A stretch of 64,000 nucleotides of DNA from contig JAUCBN010000001.1 in NCBI GenBank assembly GCA_035048815.1, positions 20,723,001 to 20,787,000 of the forward strand, given 5' to 3'. Made by a program: the position numbers and the translations under genes. The DNA is from Abelmoschus esculentus. Its lineage: Eukaryota; Streptophyta; Magnoliopsida; Malvales; Malvaceae. Positions within the stretch are counted from its first letter, which is position 1. Every line of letters starts with the position of its first letter. A model generated the notes under the pieces. The model had not been told where the DNA came from, did no database searches, and was given only the letters and a program-made list of their open reading frames with translations. Shown here piece by piece: positions 10,618 through 23,227 of the stretch.

Positions 10618-11860
10618 ATGCCACCTCATAGTAGTACACATTTAGCTACTGGAAGAGGCTGTGGACGAGGTCGATCTGCTTCTTCTTATAGTGATGTCCC
10701 GCCTCCTGTGGACCCACCACAGGATTAGAGTTTGGCCCAAGATGTAGAAGGAGAGGATTTACCTAACGTTGGGACCGAGTCTCAATAGATTGAGGTTGAT
10801 CAGCCGATCCAGAGTGAGGGACTTTATGTTTCTGGGACACCGAGACTGTTGGTTTGGATTCTGTGACCATGCAGAGAGAGTTGCTCAGATATTTACTGCA
10901 GAATGAGGGTGTTAAGAAACCCATATCTACAAAGTTTCTAGATGTCAGTATGACGATATTTGATGGTAAGACTGGTATTGACCCAACCGATGTAGAGTAT
11001 TGGCTAAAGAAACTTCAGCGTCTGTTCGTCGAGATGGAATACTCCTCTGACAGGAAATTGAGGGCTACTGTATCTTTGCTTCAAGGTGAGACCCTGAACT
11101 GGTGGGAGGCGAAGGGGAGAGTCACTGCTTAGGAGAAGATTTCTTGGGAGTTTTTCAGACATGCTTTCATGGATAGATATGTGGAGCCTGAGTACTTGGC
11201 TAAGTGCCGAGAGGAGTTTTTGAATCAACAACAGAATGACATGTCTATGAACGACTATGAGATTGAGTTTCTCCGCTTGCTCCAGTATGCTACTAGTATT
11301 GTTTCCATTAAGAAACAAAAGTGTGATCATTTTCTAAAGGGACTCTGGGTACCGCTGAAGATTGTTGTTCCGACTCACCACAACATAGAATATAAGATGA
11401 TTACTCGGCGTGCCAGGACAGCCGAGCGTAATGAGAGCTTAAGGGTTCAGCTTGAGTCTCAGGTTCAGGATAGAGATAGACGACAGCCTGCGGCACCTGC
11501 TCTGCACAGTCAAGTTTTTCAATCTCGGAAGAAGGGCCTTGATGAGTTTGAGCCACATAGTTCTACACGTTCTAGACCAATTGCTTCTATTATTCCTACT
11601 TCTAGTGGAGCTGGATCCACTAGTACCCGAGCCTTACCTCAGTGTTCGTTCTGTAAGAAGTGGCACTCAGGAGAGTATTGTATGCGGAGTACAGCCTATT
11701 TCTGATGTGGTTCTCTAGACTATCGTCTCAGGGACTATCCAGTGGCACCATAGTCTGGTTATACTCCGGGACAATCACAGACATCAGTCAGACCCCAGTT
11801 GGGGGAAAAGGACAGGGTAGACCTGCAGCATCCGGTACTGGTAGTAGAGACAGACCTAGT
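10618..11860 (+). pseudogene. Tekay gag (broken)
   Basis: The likely start is ATG 10618 (MPPHSSTHLATGRGCGRGRS). It is interrupted by stops near 10725 and 10785 and a frame change near 10845, then continues in frame through 10854-11132. After a stop at about 11130 it resumes at 11169-11705. The core includes EYWLKKLQRLFVEM and a capsid-like region (FLNQQQNDMSMNDYEIEFL). The zinc region reads CSFCKKWHSGEYC. A second knuckle shortly after is damaged (YF, stop, CGSLDYRLRDYP). Gag would form the virus-like particle and package element RNA. Confidence 0.8.
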
Positions 11861-11869
11861 CAGTTTAGA

Positions 11870-12587
11870 GAATTTGCCAGATCAGTAGGATCTCATCCAG
11901 ACTTGTTATATGATATGAGGAGACAGGAGGACCAGGATGAGCCAGACATCATTGCTGGTACTTTTTCTGTTCATGCTATTTCTTTCTTTCCATTGTTAAA
12001 TAATGGGTCTACACACTCCTATGTTTCTAGCTTTGTTTCTGGGTATCTAGAAATTCTTATAGAGGATACTAGTAGTTCTGTCTCAGTTTATAGTCATGTA
12101 GGTAACATTGTGGTGGTTACCAAAGTGTATAAAGATTGTCCTCTTGAGGTTTAAGGGGAAATCTTTCCTACTAATATGATGGAGCTACCGTTGGGAAGGT
12201 TGACTTGATTCTGGGAATGGATTGGTTGTTAACACACCGAGTTACTCCTGACTGTGAACGAAAAAGGGAAACTCTAAGGACATCTGATGACCGTGAGGTA
12301 ACCCTTATCGGTGAGTGTAAAGGTTATCTGTCTAATCTTATATCAGCTCTGAAAGCTGAGAAAATGATCAGGAAATGATCTGTGGCTTATCTTGCCTACA
12401 TTCTTGGCCCGAGACAATTTGATTCTAGGATGGATAAGATTCGGGTTGTGTGTGAATTTCTAGATGTTTTTCTAGAAGAGTTACCAGGAGTGCCCCTAAG
12501 CGGGAAGAGGTGGAGTTCAGTATTGAGTTGTATCTGGGGACTACTCTAGTGTTTATGGCACCGTATAGGATGGCTTCGTAGGAGCTT
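11870..12587 (+). pseudogene. Tekay protease and start of reverse transcriptase (cut by inversion)
   Basis: The retropepsin-like region contains GTFSVHAISFFPLLNNGST followed by HSYVS. The usual D-x-G active site reads N-N-G, so the catalytic Asp appears to be lost. After a stop at 12152 it continues in other frames with EWIGC or MDWLLTHRVTPDC, FLDVFLEELPGVPL and APYRMAS. It ends at GAGCTT (12582-12587). The next codons of a Tekay polyprotein (ELKVQLQELLDRGF) are found on the minus strand from 34706, so the gene is split by the inversion. Confidence 0.8.
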
Positions 12588-12666
12588 TAGTAATATTGGG
12601 GATTCGTTGCTTCAAAAGCAACGATCCTTATTTGAAACGGATCTAGGATAATAGCAAGCAAGTCTC
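12588..12666 (-). other. Leader downstream of LTR G
   Basis: On the minus strand it contains ATCCTAGATCCG, also found after LTRs D (about 40095) and H (about 7745). It is followed by a short inverted repeat, GTTGCTTTTGAAGCAAC. Before the inversion it adjoined the Pol tail at 34707, with no gag-pol between. Confidence 0.5.
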
Positions 12667-13158
12667 TGCAATAAACACAACATTATGGATGTTAGAATGA
12701 TGTTTAAACAATAAGAAAACAAAGAAAAAAAAATTGAAACAAAGAAGAAAAGGGATGAAGGAATTCTGACAGTTTCTGGAGGTTAATGAAGATGAAATGC
12801 TCCGAAGGCTTTCATGGAAGCATTAAAACGTCCAAAATGGCAGAATTGGATGTTTAAGTTGCTGGGAAATAACAACGACGTTGAACTCGAAAGAATCCGA
12901 ACAATACACTGAGCGGACCCAAATCGAATACGTTCTTCATCAACGGACTTGGATCCTCTAGATAGCGATCTAGGAACCCGAAGTATCAAGGATTTGACAC
13001 ACTCAAACAAAGTCTGAATTTGTCAAGAAAAGTTCAATGAAGAACTGAAATTGAGAGAAAATCTCACAAGTGATTTTATTCATAAAATATCTACCCTTGT
13101 CTTTACAAAATTAAGTAAATATATAGGAATAAAGGAGAAGTTGGCCAAATTTGAATAA
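12667..13158 (-). repeat. LTR G fragment (D-like), 3' portion
   Basis: Read on the minus strand it shares with LTR D the order: TTTGGCCAAC, TATATATTT, GAGATTTTCTC, CTTGATACTTCGGGTTCC, a stem-loop at about 12955-12973 (CCTAGA/TCTAG) and AGGATCCAAGTCC. The 5' portion is absent: array block 2 starts inside the LTR, just before TTTGGCCAAC. The frame at 12783-13010 is LTR sequence. Confidence 0.65.
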
Positions 13159-16100
13159 CCCTACTCTTCATGTGCATGTCATAGTTAACGATCCCTCTCT
13201 TTGAGCTTATACTGTGATGGACGATCCCTCCATTTTAGCGTATGTCACGGTGAATTACCCACCCCTCTCTTTGAGTGTATGCCGTGATGGATGACCTCTC
13301 TCTTTAAGCATATGTCGCGATGAAGGACCCCACTCTTTGAGCTTATGTTGCGATGAATGACCCTACTCTTCGTGTGCATGTCACAGTGCACGGTCCCTCT
13401 CTTTGAGCTTATACCGCGATGGAAGACCTCTCCATTTTAGCGTATGTCATGGTGAATTACCCCTCTCTTCGAGCGTATGCCTTGATGGACGACCTCTCCA
13501 TTTTAGCGTATGTCATGGTGAATTACCCCTCTCTTCGAGCGTATGCCTTGATAGACGACCTCTCTCTTTGAGCATATGTCACGATGAACGAACCCACTCT
13601 TCGAGTGCATATCATGGTGAATGGTCCCTCTCCTTGAGCGTATACTGTGATCGATGACCCCTCTCTTTGAGCTTATGTTGCGATGAATGACCCTACTCTT
13701 CGTATGTATGTCATAGTAAACGGTCCCTCTCTTTGAGCATATACCATGATGGACGACCCCACTCTTTGAGCGTATGTCACGGAGAATGACCCCGCTCTTC
13801 GAGCGTATTTCATAATGAACGGTCCCTCTCCTTGAGAATATGTCATGATGGACGACCACTCTCTTTGAGCATATGTCGCGATAAATGACCTCTCTCTTCG
13901 AGTGCATGTCATGGTGTATGGTCCCTCTCTTTGAGTGTATACCGTGATGGACGAACCCTCTCTTTGAGCATTTGTCGAAATGAATGACCCCTCTCTTCAA
14001 GTGCATGTCATAATGAATAGTCCCTTACTTAGAGCGTGTACTGTGATGGATTGCCCCCTCTCTTTGAGCGTATGCCATGATAAATGACTCCTCTCTTTGA
14101 GTGCATGTCATAATGAACAGTCCCTCTCTTTGAGCGTATGTCGTGATAAATGATCTCTCTCTTCGAGTGAGATGTCATAGTGAGTGGTCACTTTCCTAGT
14201 GCGTATACCCTGATGGACGACCCTCTCTTTGAGCGTATGTTGCGATGAATGACTCCTCTCTTCGAGTGTATGTCATAATAAACGATTCTTCCCTTTAAGC
14301 GTATACCGTGATGGACGACCCTACTCTTTGTGCATATATCGCGATGAATTACCCCTCTCTTCGAATTCAAGTCATAATGAACGATTCCTCTCTTTGAGCG
14401 TATACCGTGATGGACGACACTTTTTTTGAGCGTATGTCATGATGGATGACCCGTCTCTTCGAGTGCATGTCATAATGAACGGTCCCTCTCTGTGAGCGTA
14501 TACCGTGATTGATGACCCCTCTCTTTGAGCTTATGTTGCAATAAATGACCTTACTCTTCGTGTGCATGTCATAGTGAACGGTCCCTCTCTTTGAGCTTAT
14601 ATCGTGATGGACGACCCCTCCCTTTTAGCGTATGTCACTGTGAATTACCCCTCTTCGAGAGTATGTCATAATGAACGACCCATCTCTTTGAGCGTATGTC
14701 ACGATGAATGACTCCTTTCTTTGAGCGTATGTCATAAGTAACGGTCCCTCTCTCTGTGCGTTGACCGATGACCACTCTCTTTGAGCATATGTTGCGATGA
14801 ATGACCCTTCTCTTAAAGTGCATGTCATGGTGAACGATCCCTCTCTTTGAGCGTATGTTGTGATGAATAACCCCTCTCTTCAAGTGCATGTCATAATATA
14901 CGGTACCTCTCTTTAAGCGTATACCGTGATGGATAACCCTTCTCTTGGAGCGTATGTCACGATGATAACCCCTCTCTACGAGTGTATGTCATAATGAACA
15001 TACCCTCTCTTTGAGCGTATACCGTGACCGATGACCACTCTCTTTTAGCGTTTGTCGCTATGAATTACCCATCTCTTCGAGTTTATGTCATGGGAAACGG
15101 TCCCTCTCTTTGAGCGTATGCCGTGATGGACGACCCCTCTCTTCGAGTGCATGTCATAATGAATGCTCCCTTTCTTAGCGTGTATTCCGTGATTAACGAT
15201 CCCTTTCTTAGAGCGTATACCGTGATGACGACCCCTTCTCTTTCAGCGTATGTCGCGATGAATAACCCCTCTCTTCGAGTGCATGTCATAATGAATAGTC
15301 CCTCTCTTAGAGCGTGTAACGTGATCGATGGCCCCTCTCTTTGAGCGTATGTTGCGATGAATGACCCCTCTCTCCGATTGATTGTCATGGTGAACGTTCC
15401 CTCTCTTTGAGCGTATACCGTGATGGATGACCCCTTTCTTTGACCGTATGTCACGATGAATTCCCCTCTCTTCGAGTGTATGTCATAATAAACGGTCCAT
15501 TTCTTAGAGCGTATATGTTATAGAGACCCCTCTCTTTCAGCGTATGACGCAATGAATGACCCCTCTCATAGAGTGCATGTCATAATGAACGGTTCTTCCT
15601 TTTGAGCGTATACCATGATGGACGACCCTTCTCTTTGAGCATATGTCGCGATTAGTTACACCTCACTTCGAGTGCATGTCATAATGAACATTCCCTCTCT
15701 CTGAGCGTATACCGTGATGGATGACCCCTCTCTTTGAGCATATTTCGCGGTGAATGACACCTCTCATCAAGCGTATGTCATAATAAACAGTCCATTTCTT
15801 TGAGCGTATACTGTGATGGACGACTTGTCACTCTAAGTGTATTTCAAGAATGAATGACCCCTCTCTTCGAGTGCATGTCATAGTGAACCATCCCTTTCTT
15901 CAAGCGTATACCATGATGGACGACCCCTCTCTTTGAGCGTATGTCACGATGAATGACTCCTCTCTTCGAGTGCATGTCATAATAAACGGTTTCTCTCTTT
16001 GAGCGTATACCATGATGGACGACACTTCTCTTTGAGCGTATGTTGCGATGATTTACCCCTCTCTTCGAGTGTATGTCATAATGAACGGTCCCTCTCTTTG

Positions 16101-18756
16101 AGCTTATACCGTGACAAACGACCCCTCTCTTTGAGTGTATGTCCCTATGAATTACCCCTCACTTCGAGTGCATGTCATAATGAATGGTCCCATTCATAGA
16201 GCGTATACCATGATGGACGACCCCTCTCTTTGATAGTATGTCGCGGTGAATGACCCCTCTTTTTGAGCTATGTCATAATAAACGTTCCTTCTCTTTGAGC
16301 GTATGTTGTGATGGACGAATCCACTCTTCGAGTGCATGACATGGTGAACGGTACCTCTTTTTGAGCATATACCGTGATGGACGACCCCTCTCTTCGAGCA
16401 TATGTTGCGGTGAGTGACCCATCTCTTCGAGTGCATGTTATGGTGAACATTCCCCCTCTTTGAGCGTATATCGTGACGGACGGCCTCATTCTTTGATCCT
16501 ATGTCACGATGAATTACCCCTCTCTTCGAGTGCATATCATAATAAACGGTCCCTTTCTTAGAGATTATACCATGATGGATGCCCCTTCTCTTTGAGCGTA
16601 TGTCGTGATGAATGACCCCTCTCTTTGAGTGCATGTCATAGTGAATGGTCCCTTTCTTAAAGCGTATACCGTGATCGACGACCCCTGTCTTTGAGCATAT
16701 GTCGCGATGAATGACTCCTCTCTTTGAGTGCTTGTCATAATGAAAAAACCCTCACTTTGAGAGTTCGCCGTGGTGGATGACCCTTCACTTTGAGCGTATA
16801 CTATGATGGACGACCATCTCTTTGAACATATGTAGTGATGATTGACCCATCTACTCGAGTGCATGTCATAATGAGTGGTTCCTTTCTTAGAGCGTATATC
16901 ATAATAAACGGTCCCTCTCTTTGAACGTATGCCATGATGTACGACCCCTCTCTTTAAGCGTACGTCGCGACGAATGAACCCTCTTTTCGAGTGCATGTCA
17001 TAATGAACGGTCCTTTCTTTGAGTACATGTCATAATGACTCCTCTCTTTGAGTACATGTCATAATGAACGGTCTCTCTCTTTGAAAGTATACCGTGATCG
17101 ATGACCCCTCTATTTGAGCTTATGTTGCGATGAATGACCCTTCTCTTTTAGTGAATGTCATGGTGAACGGTCCCTCTCTTTGAGCGTATACCGTGATGGA
17201 CGACCCATCTCTTTGAGCGCATGTCGCGATGAATTATCCTTTTCTTCAAGTGCTTGTATTAATGAACGGTCCCTTTCTTACAGCATATACCATGATGGAC
17301 GACCCCCCTCTTTGAGCGTTTATCGCAGTGAATGACCCCTCTCCTCAAGCGTATGTCATAATAAACTGTCACTCTCTTTAAGCATTTGTAGCGGTGATGA
17401 CCCTTCTCTTCAAGCGAATGTCATAATAAACGGTCCCTCTCTTTGAGCATTTGTCGCGGTGAATGACCCCTCTCTTCAACCATATGTCATAATAAACGGT
17501 CCCTCTCTTTGAGCTTATGTTGCGATGAATGACCACTCTCTTCAAGTGCATGTTATGGTGAGCGTTCCCTCTCTTTGAGCGTATACCGCTATGGATGACC
17601 CCTCTCTTTGAGTGAATGGGGCAATGAATGATCCTTCTCTTCGAGTGCATGTTATTGTGAATGGTCCCTCTCTTCGAGTGCATGTCATAATGAACGATCC
17701 CTTTCTTTGAGCTTATTCCATGATCGATGTTCCCACACTTTGAGCATATGTTGTGATGAATGACCCCTCTGTTCGAGCGTACGTCATGGTGAACGGTCCC
17801 TCTCTTTTAGCGTATACCGTGATAGACGGCACCTCTATTTGAGCATATGGCGCGGAGAATGAACCCTCTCTTTGAGCGTATATCATAATGAATGATCCCT
17901 CTCTTTTAGCGTATGCCGTGATGGACGACCCCTCTCTCTGTGCGCATGTCGCGATGAATGACCCCACTCTTCAAGTGCATGTCATAGTGAATGGTCCCTT
18001 TCTTAGAGCGTATAACGTGATGAACGACCACTGTCTTTGAGCGTATGTCGCGATGAATGACTCCTCTCTTGAAGCATTTATCATAATGAATTGTCCCTCT
18101 CTTTGAGCTTTTTCTATGAAGGACGAGACCCCTCTCTTTAAGCGTATGTCGCAAAGAATTGCCCCTCTTTTTGAGTGCATGTCATGGTGAAAAGTCCCTC
18201 TCTTTGAGCGTATACCGTGATGAACGAACTCTCTCTTTGAGTGTATGCAGCGGTGAATGACCCCTTTCTTCGAGTGTATGTCATAGTGAACGGTCCCTAT
18301 CTTCGAGCGTATACCGTGATGGACGACCCCTGTCTTTGAGCGTATGACGCGACAAATAACCCCTCTCTATTAGAGCATGTCATGGTGAACTGTCTCTCTC
18401 TTTGAGCTTATACCGTGATGAACGAACCCTATCTTTGAGCGTATGTAGTGGTGAATGACCCCTATCTTCCAGTGCATGTCATGGTGAACGGTTCCTATCT
18501 TTGAGCGTATTCCGTGATGGACGACCCCTCTCTTTGAGCGTATGTCGTGACGAATAACCCCTCTCTATGAGTACATGTCATAATGAATGGTCCTTCTCTT
18601 TAAGCGTATACCCTGATCGATGACCCCCTCTCTTTAAGCGTATGTTGCGATGAATGACCCATGTTTCGAGTGCATGTCATGGTGAACAGTCCCTCTCTTT
18701 GAGCGTATACCGTGATAGACGACCCCTCTCTTTAATCGTATGTCATGGTAAACACT
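13159..18756 (-). repeat. 33-bp tandem array, block 2 (reverse, about 5.6 kb)
   Basis: About 170 monomers in reverse orientation, mostly regular 33-bp steps with scattered indels. The part 13500-16920 is a near-copy, inverted, of 48830-52500: for example, the unusual monomer with TAGTGATGATTGACCCATCT at about 16832 reappears reversed near 48890. It ends abruptly within LTR fragment G (left) and LTR fragment C (right). All long frames (for example 13503-14006 and 16194-16634) are repeats of 11-residue units. Confidence 0.95.
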
Positions 18757-19160
18757 CTCAAGTTGTATATTTTATATATATCCTAGATGAAATATATAAG
18801 CAACCATTAGATAACAACATTATTTAATAAAAATAAAAGTGAATGCGTGAAACAAAATTAATGAGATAGTTTATTAATGAACTAATTCCATTGAATGATC
18901 TAATTCAATTAGTTAACTCACACACTAAATGAACTTATAAACAAAAGAAAACTAGCATGCTTTAAGTGAACTATCATACATTATTTAAGCTAATGAACTT
19001 TATTGAACTAACATACTTAAATGAACATCAAGCATTATTTATTCATGCACACATGCTGAAATTAAATTTAAAAACTTAATCAAGAACTCATGCAAACTCA
19101 TTCACAAGTAGGAGGTTGTATTGTTCCAACAAAGTTAGTGTTGCATTCTCTAATTTTCAG
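18757..19160 (-). repeat. LTR C fragment (F-like), 5' portion
   Basis: AT-rich. On the minus strand it parallels 54780-55215 and the ACAACTTGAGAGTG block seen at 55996 (shared features: AGTTCATTAA blocks, ATCTAATGGTTGCT compared with ATCTAATCGTTGCT). It is cut off at CTTGAGAGTG, where array block 2 begins. There is no gene in it. Confidence 0.5.
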
Positions 19161-19266
19161 CCTTAAATAAATAAATTTTCCACGGCCTCATGGAATTTCT
19201 TGGTTTTAGCATGCGTCATAGGTCCAATACTAAATTCTTCTGAATCTTTGTTGGTTGTGATCATAT
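19161..19266 (-). pseudogene. Ty3/gypsy Pol tail fused to array block 3
   Basis: On the minus strand it reads SEEFSIGPMTHAKTKKFHEA and ends ENLFI at 19163. GPMTHAKTKK corresponds to the GPxTRxK tail motif. The frame runs unbroken from array monomers (19444-19270, QREGPF type) into the tail, so this is a second independent in-frame array/tail fusion, from a different Pol tail family than 8576-8735. Confidence 0.7.
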
Positions 19267-20116
19267 CAGTGAATGACGCCTCTGTTCGAGTGTATGTCAT
19301 AATGAACGGTCCATCTCTTTGAGCGTATACCGTGATGGACGATCCCTCTCTCTTAGCGTATGTCGCGATGAATGACCCCTCTCTTAATGTGCATGTTATA
19401 ATGAACGTCCCGTTCTTAGAGCATATACCGTGATGCAAGACCACTCTCTTTGAGCATATGTCATAGTGAATGAGCCCTCTCTTCGAGTGTATGTCGTAGT
19501 GAATGACCCCTCTCTTCGAGAGTATGTCATAATGAACGGTCCCTCTCTTTGAGCATATGCCGTGATGGACGACCCCTCTCCTTAAGCGTATTTATGATGA
19601 ATGACCCTCTCTTCGAGTGCATGTCATGGTGAATGGTCCCTTTCTAAGAGCATATATCATGATGAACGACCCCTCTCTTTGAGCGTATGTTGCAGTGAAT
19701 GACCCTTCTCTTCGAGAGTATGTCATAATGAACGACCCCTCTCTCTGAGCGTATGTCGTGATGGATGACCCCTCTCCTTGAGCGTATGACGTGATGAATG
19801 ACTCCTCTCTTCATGTGTATGTCAGAATGAACAGTCCTCTCTTTGAGCATATACCGTAATCGACGACCCGTCTCTTGAGCATATGTCGCGATGAATGACC
19901 CCTCCCTTAGAGTGCATGTCATAATTAACGGTCCCTTTCTTAGAACGTATACCGTGTTGGACGACACCTCTCTTTGAGCGTATATCGCGATGAACGACCC
20001 CTCTCTGTGATTGCATGTCATGGTGAACGATCGCTCTCTTTGAGCCTATACCGTGTTGGACGACCCCTCTCTTTGAGCGTATACCGTGATCTATGACCCC
20101 TCTCTTTGAGCCTTTG
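19267..20116 (-). repeat. 33-bp tandem array, block 3 (reverse)
   Basis: About 26 monomers. It lies between the leader of LTR E1 (20117-20273) and a Pol tail (19161-19266), i.e. in the place of gag-pol. LTR, PBS, leader, array and tail are all in the same orientation, so the set looks like most of a non-autonomous element with an array interior. Confidence 0.93.
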
Positions 20117-20273
20117 CAATTCTGATTTCTTTTCTCTTCTTTTTTATTAAAAAATATCTAATTCAGATTCCTTATATGCTGGAACAATTTGAATTTCTTT
20201 TTTTGTTCTTTTCATTCTTTATTTTAACTAGAATTGAAATAACAAGAAATAGGGCTTACTTGATTCTTCCTTT
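20117..20273 (-). other. Leader of LTR E1 element
   Basis: AT-rich untranslated sequence between the primer-binding site and array block 3; no reading frame of note. Confidence 0.5.
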
Positions 20274-20285
20274 GCTCTGATACCA
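20274..20285 (-). other. Primer-binding site (initiator Met tRNA), perfect core
   Basis: On the minus strand this is TGGTATCAGAGC, the classic complement of plant initiator Met tRNA, two bases from the end of LTR E1. It fixes the LTR's sense as minus. Confidence 0.85.
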
Positions 20286-20287
20286 TT

Positions 20288-21861
20288 TGATACGCTTCAA
20301 CTCTCCAAAGATGCTTGTAGAGAGATGCTTTGCTTGCCCGAATCTTAGAATGCAAGCAAGTCTTGTATCACGCTTGTTTCCTGAACAAAAGAATGTTAAA
20401 AGATGCTGGAAATAAGATAAGGACGATTCAAGAAGGGGTTATAGTGTGGGGGATGTTGATGGTTGATTAAGGATGGAAATAGAGGTGTTTATGTGATGTA
20501 AATAATATGAAAGAATATGTAAAGGGTTGGTGAAGAATGGTGGACGAAAATGGAAGATGGATGGTGATTATGGGGTGTTGGAATGATAGTATTCAAAGGG
20601 GTAAAGGTTGAACTTATGTTATAGGAACATAAACCCAATCTAGTTGCAACTCTTAGGGTGGTAGATGCACTTAGACCTCTTGGAAATGTAATTCCGGAAA
20701 CCTAAAGTATCAAGGATGGAGGGTGACGCCACAAATCAAAGAGATGATTTTATAAGTCGATAAAATTCTAAAAAGAACAAGAATAAGAGATTAACTCACA
20801 AACTAAATAATCTGATTCGAAGTTGTTGTTTGAAATGCCAAAATGATTACATATTTATAGGAAATGAAAGGGTGTGGACAAGGGACATTTCCCTTTGAAA
20901 GGGTGGCCGAATAGTGGCCTTGGTGTCTGTTCAATTGGTGGTTACTCCCTCTTTAACCGATCGGTTGAATGGTGTCTCCTCCCAATAATTGTTGTAACTT
21001 TTCGATTTAAAATTCCAGTCTGCACAGTCTTCAGTAAATTGGACATATCTCGACTTCTTGACATCGGATTGATGAGATACTACATGCGCTGGAAAGATAA
21101 GAGACAGAGGAACAACTTTAATGAAGACAGCAAAGTCCAATTCTACTCGTATCCTTCTTGAAATCGGCACACAAGTGGACCATCATGAATCTGTCCAATG
21201 AAGAGTGCTATCTCTTTGTTTTGGCACCCAAAACATGTTTCCCTCCATGTTGATCGGTTGTGTCTCTTGGGGAAGGAACATGTCCTTCCATGGTTGAGCT
21301 GTAGGTTGTAGGGTGAGCTAAGATGAGCTGGATGAACTAAGATTGAGCTGGGTTGAGCTGAGCTAGCTAGCTGATTTATTTTGCTGAAAGTTCACCATCT
21401 TTGAGTGATGATTTGAGTTGAACGGCTAACCCTCTAGCTGAGTGAACTTATCCTTAGGGCCATAGTACTCTTCTCAATCCATAAGAGTGGGTAAGAGCTG
21501 ATCCGAATTCCATATGGATGGAAATTCAGCATTTGTCGTTTTTAGCTCATTCTAGATTTGTGAACTGGAATCAAGCTAGCATCCACTTCATTACGCTGCC
21601 TAGGAGTGTTTGGTACATTTTAGTGCTGATCGAAAGCTGGTAAGTGCCTTAAACAATGATTCTTTGTTTTGAACTCAAACGGTGCATTCGAGCTAAAACG
21701 GAGCTGGCCAATAGTCCCTCAAGCTGTGTTTAACATAACCTACAAAGAAACAACTTAAATTAATAAGTATGATGTTACTAAACATGTGTTGAATATTAAT
21801 AATGCATAATATAAGCTAGATAAAGATGTGGTTCAATACCAATCAGTAAGTGTAAGTCACA
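20288..21861 (-). repeat. LTR E1
   Basis: In sense (minus) it ends GCGTATCA at 20288. It contains a TATA box (TATAAATA at 20859-20852), the TTGATACTTTAGG block and a weak stem-loop at 20676-20697. Two further copies, 40911-42470 and 60539-62100, are collinear with it. The upstream edge is uncertain; array block 4 starts next to it. Frames at 20874-21170 are LTR sequence. Confidence 0.8.
20852..20859 (-). promoter_or_regulatory. TATA box of LTR E1
   Basis: TATAAATA on the minus strand; preserved in copy E3 (61103-61110) and altered in E2 (TATTAATA, about 41475). Its position upstream of the LTR stem-loop suits an LTR promoter. Confidence 0.5.
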
Positions 21862-22170
21862 GTGGTGAATGACCACTCTCTTTGAGTGTATGTCACAGTG
21901 AATGACCCCTCTCTCCGAGAGTATGTCATAATGAACGGCCCCTCTCTTTGAGCGTATGCCATGATAGACAACCCCTCTCCTTCATCGTATGTCGTGATGA
22001 ATGACCCCACTCTTCGAGTGCATATCATGGTGAATGCTCCCTTTCTTAGAGCATATACCATGATGAACGACCCCTCTCTTTGAGCGTATGTCGCAGTGAA
22101 TGACCCCTCTCTTCGAGAGTATGTCATAGTGGACGGCCCCTCTCTTTGAGCGTATGCCGTGATGAACGAC
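21862..22170 (-). repeat. 33-bp tandem array, block 4 (reverse)
   Basis: About nine monomers. On its sense-upstream side it joins the terminal CA of LTR B exactly (22171), with no primer-binding site between. Confidence 0.92.
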
Positions 22171-22760
22171 CCTGATAGGATGTGACAGCGGAATAAAGAT
22201 AAAAAACAATAACAAACGAAAAATATTAGAATTAATGGACAATGGTGTAAAGAAAATGATAAAAAATAGCAAACTTATTTGAAAATAGATTGTGGACTTG
22301 CTGTGAATAGGATGAATTGTGGAATAGATTTTTGTCCCAGGAACCCTCTCGATCGCAATTGATCAAGTAAACTCCATGATAGGCTCTAACCGATCCTCCA
22401 AGAATTGATTATCTTGACAACCTGGAGTGTGAAGATGGCTTTTTCCACGAAAACTAGAAGGAAATCGTGTTGAAGACAAGCTTTGAAGGCACAAGCAACA
22501 ATACTTGCAAAAATGTACTCAATAACATTTATTCTCAAAAGAAAGATTCAAATTGTGTGTCTTACAAGAGAATAGGCTGCCTCCTTTTATAGCCTAAAAG
22601 AGACAGCAAAACACCCTAAGAAATAGCTATTTCATCCCTAAAAATCAGCACATAGATAGCTATTTAGAAGGGATCAACAATTATTTAGGAAAATATGAAT
22701 TAAAACATATGGAAAGTTGAATAAAAAGATTCATAAAATCAGCACATGGAGCTGATCATT
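22171..22760 (-). repeat. LTR B
   Basis: In sense (minus) it ends CACATCCTATCA at 22171. It carries CTATAAAA at 22592-22585 and, nearer the 3' end, two successive stem-loop segments followed by GAGAGGGTTCC, as in LTR A. The start may be TGATCAGC near 22758, but this is a guess. It follows a Pol tail and precedes an array. Confidence 0.65.
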
Positions 22761-22811
22761 CCAGATTTTATTTATTTAATATATATAATTTATTTGGGCC
22801 TCAAATATGTT

Positions 22812-23054
22812 TTAAGGCATTTGGGCTTCTTGGACCATCAATGTAGCTTTTGTCACCCATGTGTTCTTGGGAGCTTGAGGACATAGGATTTTTTCATTAA
22901 ATGCTTGATTCGGCAAGAAGGCTTGCAAACCCTTGTTTACAAAATCTTGGACTGCTGAATGTATCTTGTCTTGGAGTTGCCTTGACTGTGTTCCTTTCAT
23001 CGGGCCATATGGTAACGTAAGCCCATCAGATGTAAGGGTCTTAGTGCAGCATCA
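22812..23054 (-). pseudogene. Ty3/gypsy Pol tail (element B)
   Basis: On the minus strand, about 23020-22812 reads DGLTLPYGPMKGTQSRQLQD, then KIHSAVQDFVNKGLQ, ending at a stop. It is related to the element A tail (DGLTFPLGPITRSKSKQL, GFLSKGLQ). Array block 5 lies immediately upstream, but here the array and tail frames do not match. Confidence 0.7.
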
Positions 23055-23227
23055 GACCCCTTTCCTTGAGCGTATGACATGACGAATAACCCCTCTATTC
23101 GAATGCATGTCATGGTAAATGATCCCTTTCATAGAGCATATACCATGATGGACAACCCCTCTCTTTGAGCGTATTTCGCTGTGAATGACCCCTCTCTTCG
23201 ATTGCATGTCACAATGAATGGTCCCTC
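23055..23227 (-). repeat. 33-bp tandem array, block 5 (reverse)
   Basis: About five monomers forming the whole interval between the end of LTR A2 (23228) and Pol tail B. It is the shortest complete LTR-array-tail arrangement in the window. Confidence 0.9.

Noticed and set aside
13403..16199. Frames on the strand opposite to the arrays (LSLSVCHDER-type repeats)
   Set aside because: They are shadows of the arrays; the consensus has stops in these frames and only variants open them.
18757..19160. AT-rich block as a matrix attachment region or centromeric spacer
   Set aside because: It is adequately explained as an LTR fragment related to 54780-55215.
20874..21170. Conserved frames in LTR E (also 41554-41793 and 61069-61420) as a host gene
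   Set aside because: Each lies inside a repeated LTR copy, on either strand, with no domain and no start consistent among copies.
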